A DNA stretch of 64,000 bases, taken from assembly GCF_018588885.1 (NCBI RefSeq), contig NZ_JAFFIW010000009.1, positions 1-64,000 of the forward strand, given 5' to 3'. Below are positions 27,751 to 36,040 of this stretch, piece after piece. The notes under the pieces were generated by a model. That model searched no databases. It saw only the letters and a program-made list of their open reading frames with translations, and was not told the DNA's origin. This DNA is from Mesorhizobium sp. dw_380 (GTDB taxonomy: Bacteria; Pseudomonadota; Alphaproteobacteria; Rhizobiales; Rhizobiaceae). A program made the position numbers and the translations under genes. How positions within the stretch are numbered: position 1 is the stretch's first letter; each line of letters opens with the position of its first letter.

Positions 27751-27769
27751 TTTGGTCGCATTAACCAAA
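27751..27769. promoter_or_regulatory. Dyad close to the ATPase gene start
   Basis: TTTGGT (27751-27756) and ACCAAA (27764-27769) form an inverted repeat with a 7-bp spacer, 14 bp before the potA-like start. It may be a GntR half-site pair or an RNA hairpin near the ribosome site. Confidence 0.35.
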
Positions 27770-27862
27770 GCATCATGCGTGCCAATCTCGGGATGAACGG
27801 CCAAGCGCTTGAATTGGCGGAAAAATCAGGATTCTTGCCCGCTGCCTATGTGGAAGGCTGTC

Positions 27863-27907
27863 TTGTGCGTTGCACAAATTTTGGGCGATTGTGCGCGATC
27901 TGCACAA
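27863..27907. promoter_or_regulatory. Double operator with TTGTGC/GCACAA arms
   Basis: Two dyads share the same half-site: TTGTGC-GTT-GCACAA (27863-27877) and TTGTGC-GCGATCT-GCACAA (27889-27907), with centres 28 bp apart. They lie in the gap between the divergent ABC operon and the GntR gene, the expected place for binding by that regulator. AT-rich DNA around 27905-27945 probably holds the rightward promoter. Confidence 0.6.
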
Positions 27908-28000
27908 CAATCGTATGCAATCTTTTTTGGCTTCGTGTTCACTTTGCCTCTCGTGCGCACGGGACGAGTCGCGTTAGAAGAGGGTGGGGACGTCAGCGCC

Positions 28001-28714
28001 ATGAACATTGCCGATCAGATCTATTCCGCCGCCGACAGCGCCAACCAGGATCGCGCCCAGGCGATCCGCGACAATCTGCGCGACGCCATCGTCGACCGCC
28101 GGCTGGCGCCAGGCACCAAGCTGTCGGAAGGCGAGGTCGGCACGCTGTTCGACGTCAGCCGCACCGTCGCGCGCGCGGCGCTGCAGATGCTGTCCTTCGA
28201 AGGCCTGGTGCGCACGGAGCGCAATCGCGGCGCCTTCGTTGCCAACCCGTCGCCGGAAGAGGCGCGGCAGGTGTTCGCCTCGCGGCGGCTGATCGAGCCG
28301 GGCATTGCCACTGCCGCTTGTGAACGCGTCACCGCCGCCGATATCGCTGCCTTCAGGGCGCAGCTCGACGAGGAGGGCCGCTTCATCGTCGAGCGCGGTC
28401 CGACCGCACGGCGTTCCGAAATCAAGGCGTCGGGCGATTTCCATCTGCTGCTCACTTCGGTCGCCGGCAATGCCATCCTGCAGCGCTTCATGGAGGAGCT
28501 GGTTGCGCGCTCCTCGCTTGTCATCGCGCTTTACGGACGGTCTGGCGTGTCAGCCTGTGGCCACAGCGAGCACACGGATATTGTGGGCGCGCTGGAGAGC
28601 CGCGATTCCGGGCTGGCGAGCCGCTTGATGCTGCACCACATCGACCACATCGAGGCTGATCTCGATCTGCGCGTCAGGGCCGGGCCAGCGCTCCGCGAGG
28701 CTTTAAATTTCTGA
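28001..28714 (+). CDS. GntR-family (FadR/FCD) transcriptional regulator
   Basis: 237 aa. A winged helix-turn-helix (about 18-85: AIRDNLRDAIVDRRLAPGTKL, then VSRTVARAALQMLSFEGLV) precedes an all-helical FCD ligand domain (about 95-225) with the usual Asp/His metal or ligand residues (DFHLLL, HSEH, MLHHIDHIE). ATG 28001 has GGGGA upstream; the frame is open to 27809 but that part covers the operator. It is divergent from the transporter operon and is its probable repressor. Confidence 0.88.
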   Translation: MNIADQIYSAADSANQDRAQAIRDNLRDAIVDRRLAPGTKLSEGEVGTLFDVSRTVARAALQMLSFEGLVRTERNRGAFVANPSPEEARQVFASRRLIEPGIATAACERVTAADIAAFRAQLDEEGRFIVERGPTARRSEIKASGDFHLLLTSVAGNAILQRFMEELVARSSLVIALYGRSGVSACGHSEHTDIVGALESRDSGLASRLMLHHIDHIEADLDLRVRAGPALREALNF

Positions 28715-28717
28715 CGG

Positions 28718-29947
28718 CTAGTTTTCGTCTTCCGTGGGAGCGGAAGCTGCCTGCCCGGCGGCCTTGCGGCGCAGCATCTTGGTCAGCTTCCAGATCCTCG
28801 GGCTGTTCTTGACGAAAGCCTTCAGCCGCGCGCCCTGGCGAAGCGCCTGCGCCAGCGTGCGGCCCTTCAATGTCAGCGGGACCAGCACCTCGAAATGCCG
28901 CGTTTCGATATCGCACCACTGCCGCTTGTAGGGTTCGTCTCCGACTGAGAAATCATAGATTTCGAAACCCGTCTCGCAAGCTTCCTGGATGTTGTCGAAG
29001 AACAGGAAATCGCCGGGACTGGTATTGGCGAGATCGTCCTCGGCGATCGCTCCGAACTCGCAGATCAAGCGTTTCCCGGAGCGGCTTGACCCGGTGACGG
29101 CGCGCAGCCTGCCGGCGACCTCCAGTCCATGCAGCACGAAAGGCGGCTTGTCCTCGGCCAGGGCCTGCGTGAACAGCGCCCGAAAGAAGGCGCGGGTCTG
29201 AATGTCTCCAAAGACGTCGGCAATACCCATCCTGCGAAAGCGGAGTTCCTTCATCTCGAAAAAAGCCTCGAGCAGTCTCTTCACCTCATCCGCAGTGCGC
29301 GCCTCGATGCGCCGATGGCTGCCGACGGCCTCGAATTTGCGTGTCTGCGAACGATGTTTCTTGCGTTTGCGCTTGCCGCTGGCGCGCAGCAGCAGCGCAT
29401 CGAACCCACCGGCAAGGTCGACGGCCAGCGAAAGGTTGGGGCTGGCGAAATGATCGAGTGATGCGAGTGGATTGGCGATGCCGTCAAGATCGGGCAGCAA
29501 TCGCTCCAGCGCGATGAGATCGATGTCGGGACGGGCCTTGGCGATGGCCGCCAGCATCGAGCGGACGGCAGCGATATCCGCCCTGGCCAGCCATTGCGGA
29601 TCGGCGGCCGCGAAATTGCCGTTGGCGTGGCGGCCGCCCATGAAACGGGCGACCCGGAACGGACCGCGGCTGACAACTTCCAGCGCCAGTGCGAAGACCG
29701 GTTTGCCTTCGAGAGTGAGCGTCGCCACGGCGAGATCCGGCTTGACCTGCGCGGCCCAGTTCAGGATCCATGCCGCGCCCTGCGCTGGCGCGCTGAGGGC
29801 CGAACGGCAGAACCGCGCATAGTCCGCCAGCCCGTCGGCGGCGGCAACGGAAACCGACAGCCTCTCGGCATCATTCGACAGGGCGCGTGGCGAAGCCTCG
29901 ATCGCTGCAAGCCCATTGCCGTCAAATGACGCCATTGCGTCAACCAT
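28718..29947 (-). CDS. CelD/BcsL-family GNAT acetyltransferase
   Basis: 409 aa with a BioF2/Acetyltransf_6 (FemAB-like) domain in the C-terminal half, the family named for acetyltransferases linked to cellulose or exopolysaccharide synthesis. A basic patch KRKRKKHR and the helix-rich VKRLLEAFFEMKELRFRRM precede the core EDDLANTSPGDFLFFDNIQ and YDFSVGDEPYKRQW. The basic C-terminus is followed by an acidic end (EDEN). It is convergent with gntR and upstream-divergent from the polysaccharide deacetylase, so both may act on surface sugars. The acceptor is unknown. Confidence 0.83.
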   Translation of the reverse strand: MVDAMASFDGNGLAAIEASPRALSNDAERLSVSVAAADGLADYARFCRSALSAPAQGAAWILNWAAQVKPDLAVATLTLEGKPVFALALEVVSRGPFRVARFMGGRHANGNFAAADPQWLARADIAAVRSMLAAIAKARPDIDLIALERLLPDLDGIANPLASLDHFASPNLSLAVDLAGGFDALLLRASGKRKRKKHRSQTRKFEAVGSHRRIEARTADEVKRLLEAFFEMKELRFRRMGIADVFGDIQTRAFFRALFTQALAEDKPPFVLHGLEVAGRLRAVTGSSRSGKRLICEFGAIAEDDLANTSPGDFLFFDNIQEACETGFEIYDFSVGDEPYKRQWCDIETRHFEVLVPLTLKGRTLAQALRQGARLKAFVKNSPRIWKLTKMLRRKAAGQAASAPTEDEN

Positions 29948-30037
29948 ACCTCAATCCTTAGGGCGTATTGATCCCGATTTGGGGGGCGCTCAGGCGTATT
30001 CCGTGCTTGGATCAGCCTAGGCGCAAAAGGTGAATGA

Positions 30038-31096
30038 ATGATCGACGGCGGGGAGGCAATCCGGAAACTGGCGCTCAACGTCGCCCGCTATACCGGCCTC
30101 GCTCCGCTGGCCAGGCCGTTTGTCGGCGGCATCGGCGCCATCCTGATGCTGCACCGCGTGACGGCGACGCCGGAGAAGCCCGACAGCGTCAACCGGCACC
30201 TCAACATCGCGCCCGGTTTCCTCGACGCGCTGATCGCCGACATGAAGGCGGACGGCTATGCGTTCGTCTCGATGGACGAAGCCGTGGAACGCATCAAGGC
30301 AGGTGGCAAGCGCGGCCGGTTTGCCACCATCACCGCCGACGATGCCTATCGTGACAACATGACCGAGGCTCTACCGGTGCTGGAAAAGCATGGCGCGCCG
30401 ATCACCATCTATGTCGCGCCCGGGCTGATCGATGGCACCGCCGATCTGTGGTGGGATGTGGCCGAGGATATCGTCAATGCGTCCGATCGGCTGACCCTGG
30501 TGACTTCGAACGGTCCGGCGGTGATCGATTGCGCGACCCCCGCCAGGAAACAGCAGGCGGTGGCCCGGCTGCACGCTTACCTTGGCACCGAGGTTCGCGA
30601 GGAAGAATTGCGGGCCGTGCTGCGCGATCTGGCTGCTTCAACTGGCGTCGACGCGGATGCGCCGCGCCTGCGGACACTGATGAACTGGGATGAGATTCGC
30701 ACTGTCGCCGCGCATCCGCTGGTGACGATCGGCGCCCATACGATCAACCACAGCAATCTGAAGCGGCTTGCCGAAGCCGATGCGCGACACGAGATCGGCG
30801 CTGTAAAGGACGTATTGCGGGCCGAACTCGGCAGGGAGCCGCGGCATTTCGCTTACCCCTATGGCTATGCGAGCGCTGTCGGCTGCCGCGAGCTGGGCTT
30901 CGCCCGCGACGCAGGCTATGTCTCCGCCGTGACGACCCGACATGGCGTGCTGCGCGCCGAACATGCCGGCTTCCTGCATGCCTTGCCGCGCATTTCGGTC
31001 AATGGCCGCTACCAAAACCTCGCCCACATCCGCACCATGCTGTCGGGCGTGACGACGCCGCTCGCCAATGCCGGCAAGATGGTGGTGACGATCTGA
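30038..31096 (+). CDS. Polysaccharide deacetylase (NodB homology domain)
   Basis: 352 aa, carbohydrate esterase family 4. The metal-binding Asp pair is at D101-D102 in TADDAYRDN, a variant of the usual TFDDG motif. The H-x-x-x-H-like region appears as IGAHTINHSNL. The final strands hold AYPYG. AAGGTGA lies 6 nt before the ATG. There is no clear signal peptide, so it may work in the cytoplasm or be anchored. The divergent neighbour is the CelD-like acetyltransferase, suggesting paired acetyl addition and removal on a polysaccharide, which is inference. Confidence 0.85.
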   Translation: MIDGGEAIRKLALNVARYTGLAPLARPFVGGIGAILMLHRVTATPEKPDSVNRHLNIAPGFLDALIADMKADGYAFVSMDEAVERIKAGGKRGRFATITADDAYRDNMTEALPVLEKHGAPITIYVAPGLIDGTADLWWDVAEDIVNASDRLTLVTSNGPAVIDCATPARKQQAVARLHAYLGTEVREEELRAVLRDLAASTGVDADAPRLRTLMNWDEIRTVAAHPLVTIGAHTINHSNLKRLAEADARHEIGAVKDVLRAELGREPRHFAYPYGYASAVGCRELGFARDAGYVSAVTTRHGVLRAEHAGFLHALPRISVNGRYQNLAHIRTMLSGVTTPLANAGKMVVTI

Positions 31097-31120
31097 CGGA
31101 CCGTCTGGCCCGGCCAAGAC

Positions 31121-31336
31121 TCACCGCTTGGCGCGTGGCTCCAGCATCAGCCATTTGATGATGCCCATCGCCGGCAACACCCACACCAGGCCGCTCAGCA
31201 GGAAGAACAGGAATTGCACCAACGCGCTCGATTCCGACAGCCGGGCGACCGCGAAGATCGATGCGACCAGCGCATAGATGATGACCAGCGCCACCAGCAG
31301 GAACATTCCGATCAGCTTTTTCAGGCGAATGGGCAT
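31121..31336 (-). CDS. DUF2842 small membrane protein
   Basis: 71 aa with two membrane helices ([20 protein letters not shown] and [20 protein letters not shown]) and a C-terminal basic tail (EPRAKR). The conserved G-x-VWVLP-x-M-x-x-I-x-WM/L pattern fits DUF2842, found widely in alphaproteobacteria and with no known role. ATG 31336 is chosen; upstream frame extension lacks membrane-protein character. It is convergent with the polysaccharide deacetylase. Confidence 0.8.
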   Translation of the reverse strand: MPIRLKKLIGMFLLVALVIIYALVASIFAVARLSESSALVQFLFFLLSGLVWVLPAMGIIKWLMLEPRAKR

Positions 31337-31488
31337 GGCTCGGCCTCGTTGATTGCACTCGCTTAGGCCGAACGCAGGGCACGCGCAACCCGCGACATCA
31401 GGCGCGACGGCGTGCCGCGCCGCATGGTCTTGCCAGCACTTGTGCGATGGTCCACCAATCCGCGACTTCAACCTGCCAGGACAAGATC

Positions 31489-32580
31489 ATGGCTGCCATA
31501 TCAGCCGCCGCGCCGTACGTGGCCCGCGACCGCGACCTGCACAACCGCGCGCTGCTGCGCGGCTGGCTCTATGTCGTGCTTCTGGTGCTGTTTGCGCTAG
31601 TGTTGGTGGGCGGTGCCACGCGGCTCACCGAATCCGGCCTGTCGATCACGCAATGGCAGCCGATCCATGGTGTCATCCCGCCGCTCAACGACGCCGAGTG
31701 GCAAGAGGAATTCCAGCGCTATCAGCAGATCCCGCAATACACCGAGCTCAACAATGGCATGAGCATCGAGGCGTTCAAGTCGATCTTCTGGTGGGAATGG
31801 GCGCACCGCATCCTGGCGCGCAGCGTCGGCGTGGTCTTTGCCTTGCCGCTTTTGTTCTTCTGGGCGACACGCCGCATCGAGCGCGGCCTGGGGCAGAAAC
31901 TGGTGGGAATTCTACTCCTCGGCGGCCTGCAGGGCGCCATCGGCTGGTGGATGGTGGCCTCCGGCCTGGTCGACCGTGTGTCGGTGAGCCAGTACAGGCT
32001 GGCGACCCACCTGACGCTGGCGGCGTTGATCTTCACCGCCACCATGGTCGTGGCGCGCGGGCTGGCGCCGCATTCCGAGCCCGCGGCCGATCGTTCGACG
32101 CAGCGCCTGGCCGGCTTCATCGTGCTTCTGGCGCTGATCCAGATCTATCTCGGTGGTCTGGTCGCCGGCCTCGACGCCGGCCTGAGCTACAACACCTGGC
32201 CGTTGATGGACGGCAAGATCATCCCCGGTGATCTCCTGATCCTCGAACCGGCATGGCGCAACTTCTTCGAAAGTCCGAAAACGGTGCAGTTCGTCCACCG
32301 GCTCGGCGCTTATACGGTCTTCGCCGTCGCGCTCTGGCACATGATCGCCACGCGTCGGCGGCTGCCCGGCTCAACCCATGCGCGCCGCGCGACGCTGTTG
32401 TTTCTGCTGGTGCTGGTGCAGGCCTCGATCGGCATCGGCACGCTGCTGATGCATGTGCCGCTGCACATGGCGCTGACACATCAGGCATTTGCTTTGATCG
32501 TATTGGGTTTTGCCGCCGCGCATTGGCGTGGCACCAAGGGGGCTTATCCCTTGCCGCACCAGATCGCACTCGGAAGCTGA
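31489..32580 (+). CDS. ctaA: Heme A synthase CtaA (COX15 type)
   Basis: 363-aa membrane enzyme that converts heme O to heme A for cytochrome oxidase. It has eight membrane segments in two four-helix halves. Heme-ligand His are visible in [37 protein letters not shown] and [27 protein letters not shown] is a family signature. ATG 31489 follows AGGACAAG; an in-frame ATG at 31447 is an alternative. The other ctaA partners (ctaB, coxBAC) are not in the window. Confidence 0.95.
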   Translation: MAAISAAAPYVARDRDLHNRALLRGWLYVVLLVLFALVLVGGATRLTESGLSITQWQPIHGVIPPLNDAEWQEEFQRYQQIPQYTELNNGMSIEAFKSIFWWEWAHRILARSVGVVFALPLLFFWATRRIERGLGQKLVGILLLGGLQGAIGWWMVASGLVDRVSVSQYRLATHLTLAALIFTATMVVARGLAPHSEPAADRSTQRLAGFIVLLALIQIYLGGLVAGLDAGLSYNTWPLMDGKIIPGDLLILEPAWRNFFESPKTVQFVHRLGAYTVFAVALWHMIATRRRLPGSTHARRATLLFLLVLVQASIGIGTLLMHVPLHMALTHQAFALIVLGFAAAHWRGTKGAYPLPHQIALGS

Positions 32581-32594
32581 CCCGGAGCCTAGAT

Positions 32595-32710
32595 CAATTC
32601 CAGGAGAATTGTGAAGCGGTTTTCCCGGGAAAAGCGGCTTTCCCTTGGGAATTGCGCCAAAACAAGGAATTAGAGCGGTTCGCTGTTTCCGTAAAACGGT
32701 GAACTGCTCT
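32595..32710. repeat. Palindromic intergenic repeats after ctaA
   Basis: Two elements. 32595-32654 begins CAATTCC and ends GGAATTG and includes the TTTTCCCGGGAAAA core. 32672-32710 begins AGAGCGGTTC and ends GAACTGCTCT with a GTTTCCG...ACGG core. Similar words recur in many rhizobial intergenic regions. The first may act as a terminator for ctaA. Confidence 0.6.
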
Positions 32711-32719
32711 ATCGGCCCG

Positions 32720-33037
32720 TCACATCCAGAATTCGTTTGATTGCGTGGTCTTCTCGCCGTCGAACTCCGCCTGACGCAAGGCGGCGGCGGACGGCGTTGA
32801 TTGGCTCTGAGCGGCCGCCTTGTCGGCGTCGGCGGCTCTGAGCGCGTCAAGCTTGGCCTGGGCCGTGGCGATATCCTGCCGCACCTGGGCGGCCTTGACC
32901 TCATCCGTGATCGCCATGGCCTGGTCTTCCAGGTCCTGGATCTGCTTTTCGAGCGCGGCCTCCTGGGCTGCATTGCTCGAGGAACTGGACGAGGAATACT
33001 GAGTTGCCTGGGAGGAACCCGAGATCGCGCTGACCAT
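32720..33037 (-). CDS. Hypothetical coiled-coil protein (FlxA-like)
   Basis: 105 aa. Ser-rich N-terminus (SSSSSSS at about 15-21), then a heptad-rich coiled coil (about 24-72: AALEKQIQDLEDQAMAITDE, VKAAQVRQDIATAQAKLDAL) and a polar tail ending EFWM. The pattern resembles FlxA-like small proteins. There is no signal peptide or membrane segment. It is flanked by unrelated genes and no flagellar gene is near, so the name only describes likeness. Confidence 0.6.
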   Translation of the reverse strand: MVSAISGSSQATQYSSSSSSSNAAQEAALEKQIQDLEDQAMAITDEVKAAQVRQDIATAQAKLDALRAADADKAAAQSQSTPSAAALRQAEFDGEKTTQSNEFWM

Positions 33038-33114
33038 GACATATCCCTGAAGGGAGACCGAACATCTCAGTAGCCGATCATGGTGAAGAAGCGGTTACTT
33101 CAGCTGTTCCGGAG

Positions 33115-33953
33115 TCAGAAACTCGCCCGCACCGCCCGGACCGCCTTGGCAATCGCCAGTTCGCGGTTCTCCTCGACTGCGTTTTCGTCCTCATGATGCC
33201 AGGCCGCGGACAGGCAGCCATAGGCGATGGCATGGTCCAATATCGCTGCCGGTGACTGTCCCAGCGTGACGGCGAAAACTTCGGCCATATGCGCGATGCG
33301 CAGGGGATCGAGGCAAAGCGCGTCGCGGTCGAGCGGGTTGTAGAACATGTTGGCGGCGTCGAAGCCGGGATCGCCGAGCACGCCCTTCGGATCGATCACC
33401 AGCCAGCCGCGCGGTCCGCGCAGGATGTTTTCGTGGTGCAGGTCGCCATGCAGCGGCCTGATGTCGTGCGGGTTGGACAGCAGCCGTTCGGCGATTGCGC
33501 CGGCCCCGACATAGAGGCTGTCCTGGCCGGCGTCGCGATCGGTCGCGGCTTTCTTGAACAGGCTGGCGAACCGCTCCCTGAGCGGCTGAAGCTCGGGCGG
33601 GAAGGGTGCTTCGACGGCGAAAACTGTTTCGCCATCACATCCGCCGTGATTGCGGTTGCGGCGTTGTCGCCCTTCTGGTCGAGAACTTCCGACAGCAGGG
33701 TTTCGCCGGCATATTCCAGCAGCATGCTGTGGCCGTCGCGGCCAAGCAGGCGCACCGCGCCTTCGCCGCGCCGCCAGGCAAGGAAATGTTCGCCACGCAA
33801 CTCATCGGCGACATCGTCGAACGGCTTCAGCGCCTTCACGACGGCCGGTGAGCCGTCTTCGCGCCGCACCTTCCAGATGCGGCTCGAAAAGGTTTCTGCC
33901 ATAAGCTCGGGTGCGCTGACCTTCCAACGCGCCGGGAAGGCTGGTGCGTCCAT
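33115..33953 (-). pseudogene. APH(6)/hydroxyurea-type kinase, frameshifted
   Basis: Two overlapping frames together make one aminoglycoside/hydroxyurea-type phosphotransferase of about 280 aa. The N-terminal frame (33953 down to about 33620) encodes the ATP-binding lobe (PAVVKALKPFDD, SMLLEYAGETLL). The other frame carries AVEAPFPPELQPLRERF, the catalytic LHGDLHHENILRG and IDPKGVLGDPGFDAANMF. The break is at the four-T run TTTT (plus-strand AAAA, 33620-33623); adding one T restores the frame. ATG 33953 overlaps the argC stop as TGATG. It may be a real pseudogene or a sequencing error. Confidence 0.75.
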
Positions 33954-34879
33954 CAAAGCCCGAGCATCAGGTCCATGTTCTGGACGGCGGCACCCGAGGC
34001 GCCCTTGCCGAGATTGTCGTAGACCGCCAGCAGCAGCGCCTGCGCGCGTTTGTCGTTGGCGAAAACATAGACCTTCATACGGTTGGTGCCGTTGTAGATT
34101 TCCGGATCGATCTCCGGCATGCGCTCCAGATGCGCATAGGGCGCCACTTCGACCACGCCGCCCTTGATCGCCGCGAAATGGTCGGCAATGGCGGCATGAA
34201 GCTCCGCACCCGTCGGCACATGGTTGAGCCCGCCGAGCTGCAGCGGCACCACGGTGATCATGCCCTGGGCGAAATTGCCGACCGCCGGCTGCATGATCGG
34301 ATCATGCGACAGCTTCGCATAGGCTCTCAGCTCCGGCACGTGCTTGTGCTGCAGGGTCAGGCCATAGGGCAGGAACTCCGAAGCGTTTTCGCCCTTGGCG
34401 ACATAGTCTTCGATCATCGGGCGGCCGCCGCCCGAATAGCCCGAAATGCCGTTGACGGTGATCGGGAAATCGGCCGGCAGCAGGCCGGCGTTGACCAGCG
34501 GCCGCAGCGTTGCGATCGGTCCCTGCGGCCAGCAGCCGGGATTGGCGATGCGCTTGGCCGAGGCGATCGTCTTCGCCTGATTCTTGTCCATTTCGGCGAA
34601 GCCATATGCCCAGCCTTCGGCCACGCGATGCGCGGTCGACGCATCGATGACCTTGGTGGTGTCATTGACGATCAGCGAAACGCTCTCCTTCGCCGCATCG
34701 TCCGGAAGGCACAGGATCGCGATGTCGGCGGCATTGAGGAATTCTGCGCGCGCCGCCGTCTCCTTGCGGCGCTCGGCGGGAATGGAAATGATCTCCAGGT
34801 CGCCACGCTCGGCAAGCAGCGCCCGGATCTGGAGGCCGGTGGTGCCGTGCTCGCCGTCGATGAAGATTTTTGGTTTCAT
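33953..34879 (-). CDS. argC: N-acetyl-gamma-glutamyl-phosphate reductase (type 2)
   Basis: 308-aa arginine-biosynthesis enzyme reducing N-acetylglutamyl phosphate with NADPH. The N-terminal Rossmann loop is FIDGEHGTTGLQIR. The catalytic Cys116 sits in IANPGCWPQG, and the later GYSGGGRPMIEDY and HKHVPEL segments mark the shorter type 2 ArgC of alphaproteobacteria. The stop overlaps the start of the frameshifted kinase. It is 30 bp downstream of the agmatinase gene, both reading left, so the arginine-related genes probably share a transcript. No feedback site was identified. Confidence 0.96.
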   Translation of the reverse strand: MKPKIFIDGEHGTTGLQIRALLAERGDLEIISIPAERRKETAARAEFLNAADIAILCLPDDAAKESVSLIVNDTTKVIDASTAHRVAEGWAYGFAEMDKNQAKTIASAKRIANPGCWPQGPIATLRPLVNAGLLPADFPITVNGISGYSGGGRPMIEDYVAKGENASEFLPYGLTLQHKHVPELRAYAKLSHDPIMQPAVGNFAQGMITVVPLQLGGLNHVPTGAELHAAIADHFAAIKGGVVEVAPYAHLERMPEIDPEIYNGTNRMKVYVFANDKRAQALLLAVYDNLGKGASGAAVQNMDLMLGL

Positions 34880-34909
34880 GACCCGATCAAATTCCCTGAC
34901 ATCTCAAGA

Positions 34910-35917
34910 CTATATACCGTTACCCTGATTCACAGCGGCACCGTTGTGATTGCCGTTGCTCAGCTCTTCAAGCCGGGCCTTCCGCTCCGCCAGCAAGCCG
35001 AGATACTGCATGGCCACCATCGAGCCGGCGATCGCCGTTATATCGGCGTGATCATAGGCCGGCGCAACCTCCACCACATCGGCACCGACAATATCGACCT
35101 GGTTGAGCTGACGCAGCGTCGACAGGATTTTCGCCGAGGACGGACCCCCGGCAACCGGCGTGCCGGTTCCGGGCGCATAGGCCGGGTCGAGGCAGTCGAT
35201 GTCGAAGGTGAGGTAGGTCTTCCTGCCGCCGGTACGGTCGACGATGGCGTAGGCGATGTCGGACGCACGCATCTCCTCGATTTCGTGGCCATGGAGGATC
35301 TTGATGCCGAACGTATCGGGCGCATGGGTGCGGATGCCGATCTGGATCGACCGGTCGGGATCGATGATGCCTTCCTTGACCGCGCGACCGACGAAGGATC
35401 CGTGGTCGATGCGCTTGCCGTCATCCTCCCACGTATCCTGATGCGCGTCGAACTGCACCAGGGCGAGCGGCCCATGGATGGCGGCGTGCGCCTTGAGCAG
35501 CGGCCAGGTGACGAAATGATCGCCGCCGAGCGTCAGCAGAAAGGCGCCCGACTTCAGGATCTTGGCCGCTTCGCGCTCGATCGTTGCAGGCGTCTTCTGA
35601 TGGTTGCCGGAGTCGAGCAGGCAGTCGCCGTAATCGACCACGGCGAGATGCTCGAACAGATCGCGCGAGAACGGGTATTGCGGGTCGTTGTCGAGGATCG
35701 CCGAGGCGCGGCGAATCGCCTGCGGCCCGAAACGAGCGCCGGGCCGGTTGGTGACGGCGGCGTCGAAGGGAATGCCCCACACCACCGCGTCCGCGCCCTT
35801 CACGTCCTTGGTGTATTTGCGCCGCATGAACGACAGCGCGCCGGAATAGGTCGGCTCAAGAGCGCCGCCCGTTTTGGAGCGGGCGGTGAAGGCATGGTCG
35901 ATGGTCTTGGTCGCCAT
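34910..35917 (-). CDS. speB: Agmatinase (ureohydrolase family)
   Basis: 335-aa Mn-dependent hydrolase, likely producing putrescine and urea from agmatine. Metal ligands are all visible: His134 (GGDHFVTW), Asp157-His159-Asp161 (FDAHQDTW), and Asp239/Asp241 (TFDIDCLDP). The N-terminal GIPFDAAVTNRPGARFGP is typical of agmatinases rather than arginases. It precedes argC on the same strand. Guanidinobutyrase or proclavaminate amidinohydrolase activity cannot be excluded, as these enzymes share the fold. Confidence 0.88.
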   Translation of the reverse strand: MATKTIDHAFTARSKTGGALEPTYSGALSFMRRKYTKDVKGADAVVWGIPFDAAVTNRPGARFGPQAIRRASAILDNDPQYPFSRDLFEHLAVVDYGDCLLDSGNHQKTPATIEREAAKILKSGAFLLTLGGDHFVTWPLLKAHAAIHGPLALVQFDAHQDTWEDDGKRIDHGSFVGRAVKEGIIDPDRSIQIGIRTHAPDTFGIKILHGHEIEEMRASDIAYAIVDRTGGRKTYLTFDIDCLDPAYAPGTGTPVAGGPSSAKILSTLRQLNQVDIVGADVVEVAPAYDHADITAIAGSMVAMQYLGLLAERKARLEELSNGNHNGAAVNQGNGI

Positions 35918-36040
35918 TACTGGTCCTCGTTTTCATCGGGGTGCAACAACTACAGAACCGGCATGGAAGATGCCAGTCACAGCTTGGGGATACGAAACGG
36001 CGCCGCCCGGGTGCCACGGCAAGACAGGATTTGTATCATC

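Noticed and set aside
27809..28000. N-terminal extension of the GntR regulator
   Set aside because: It covers the operator dyads and lacks likeness to the family, which starts at 28001.
33944..36040. Long upstream extension of the acyltransferase frame
   Set aside because: It is antisense to argC and speB; the acyltransferase family starts near 36041.
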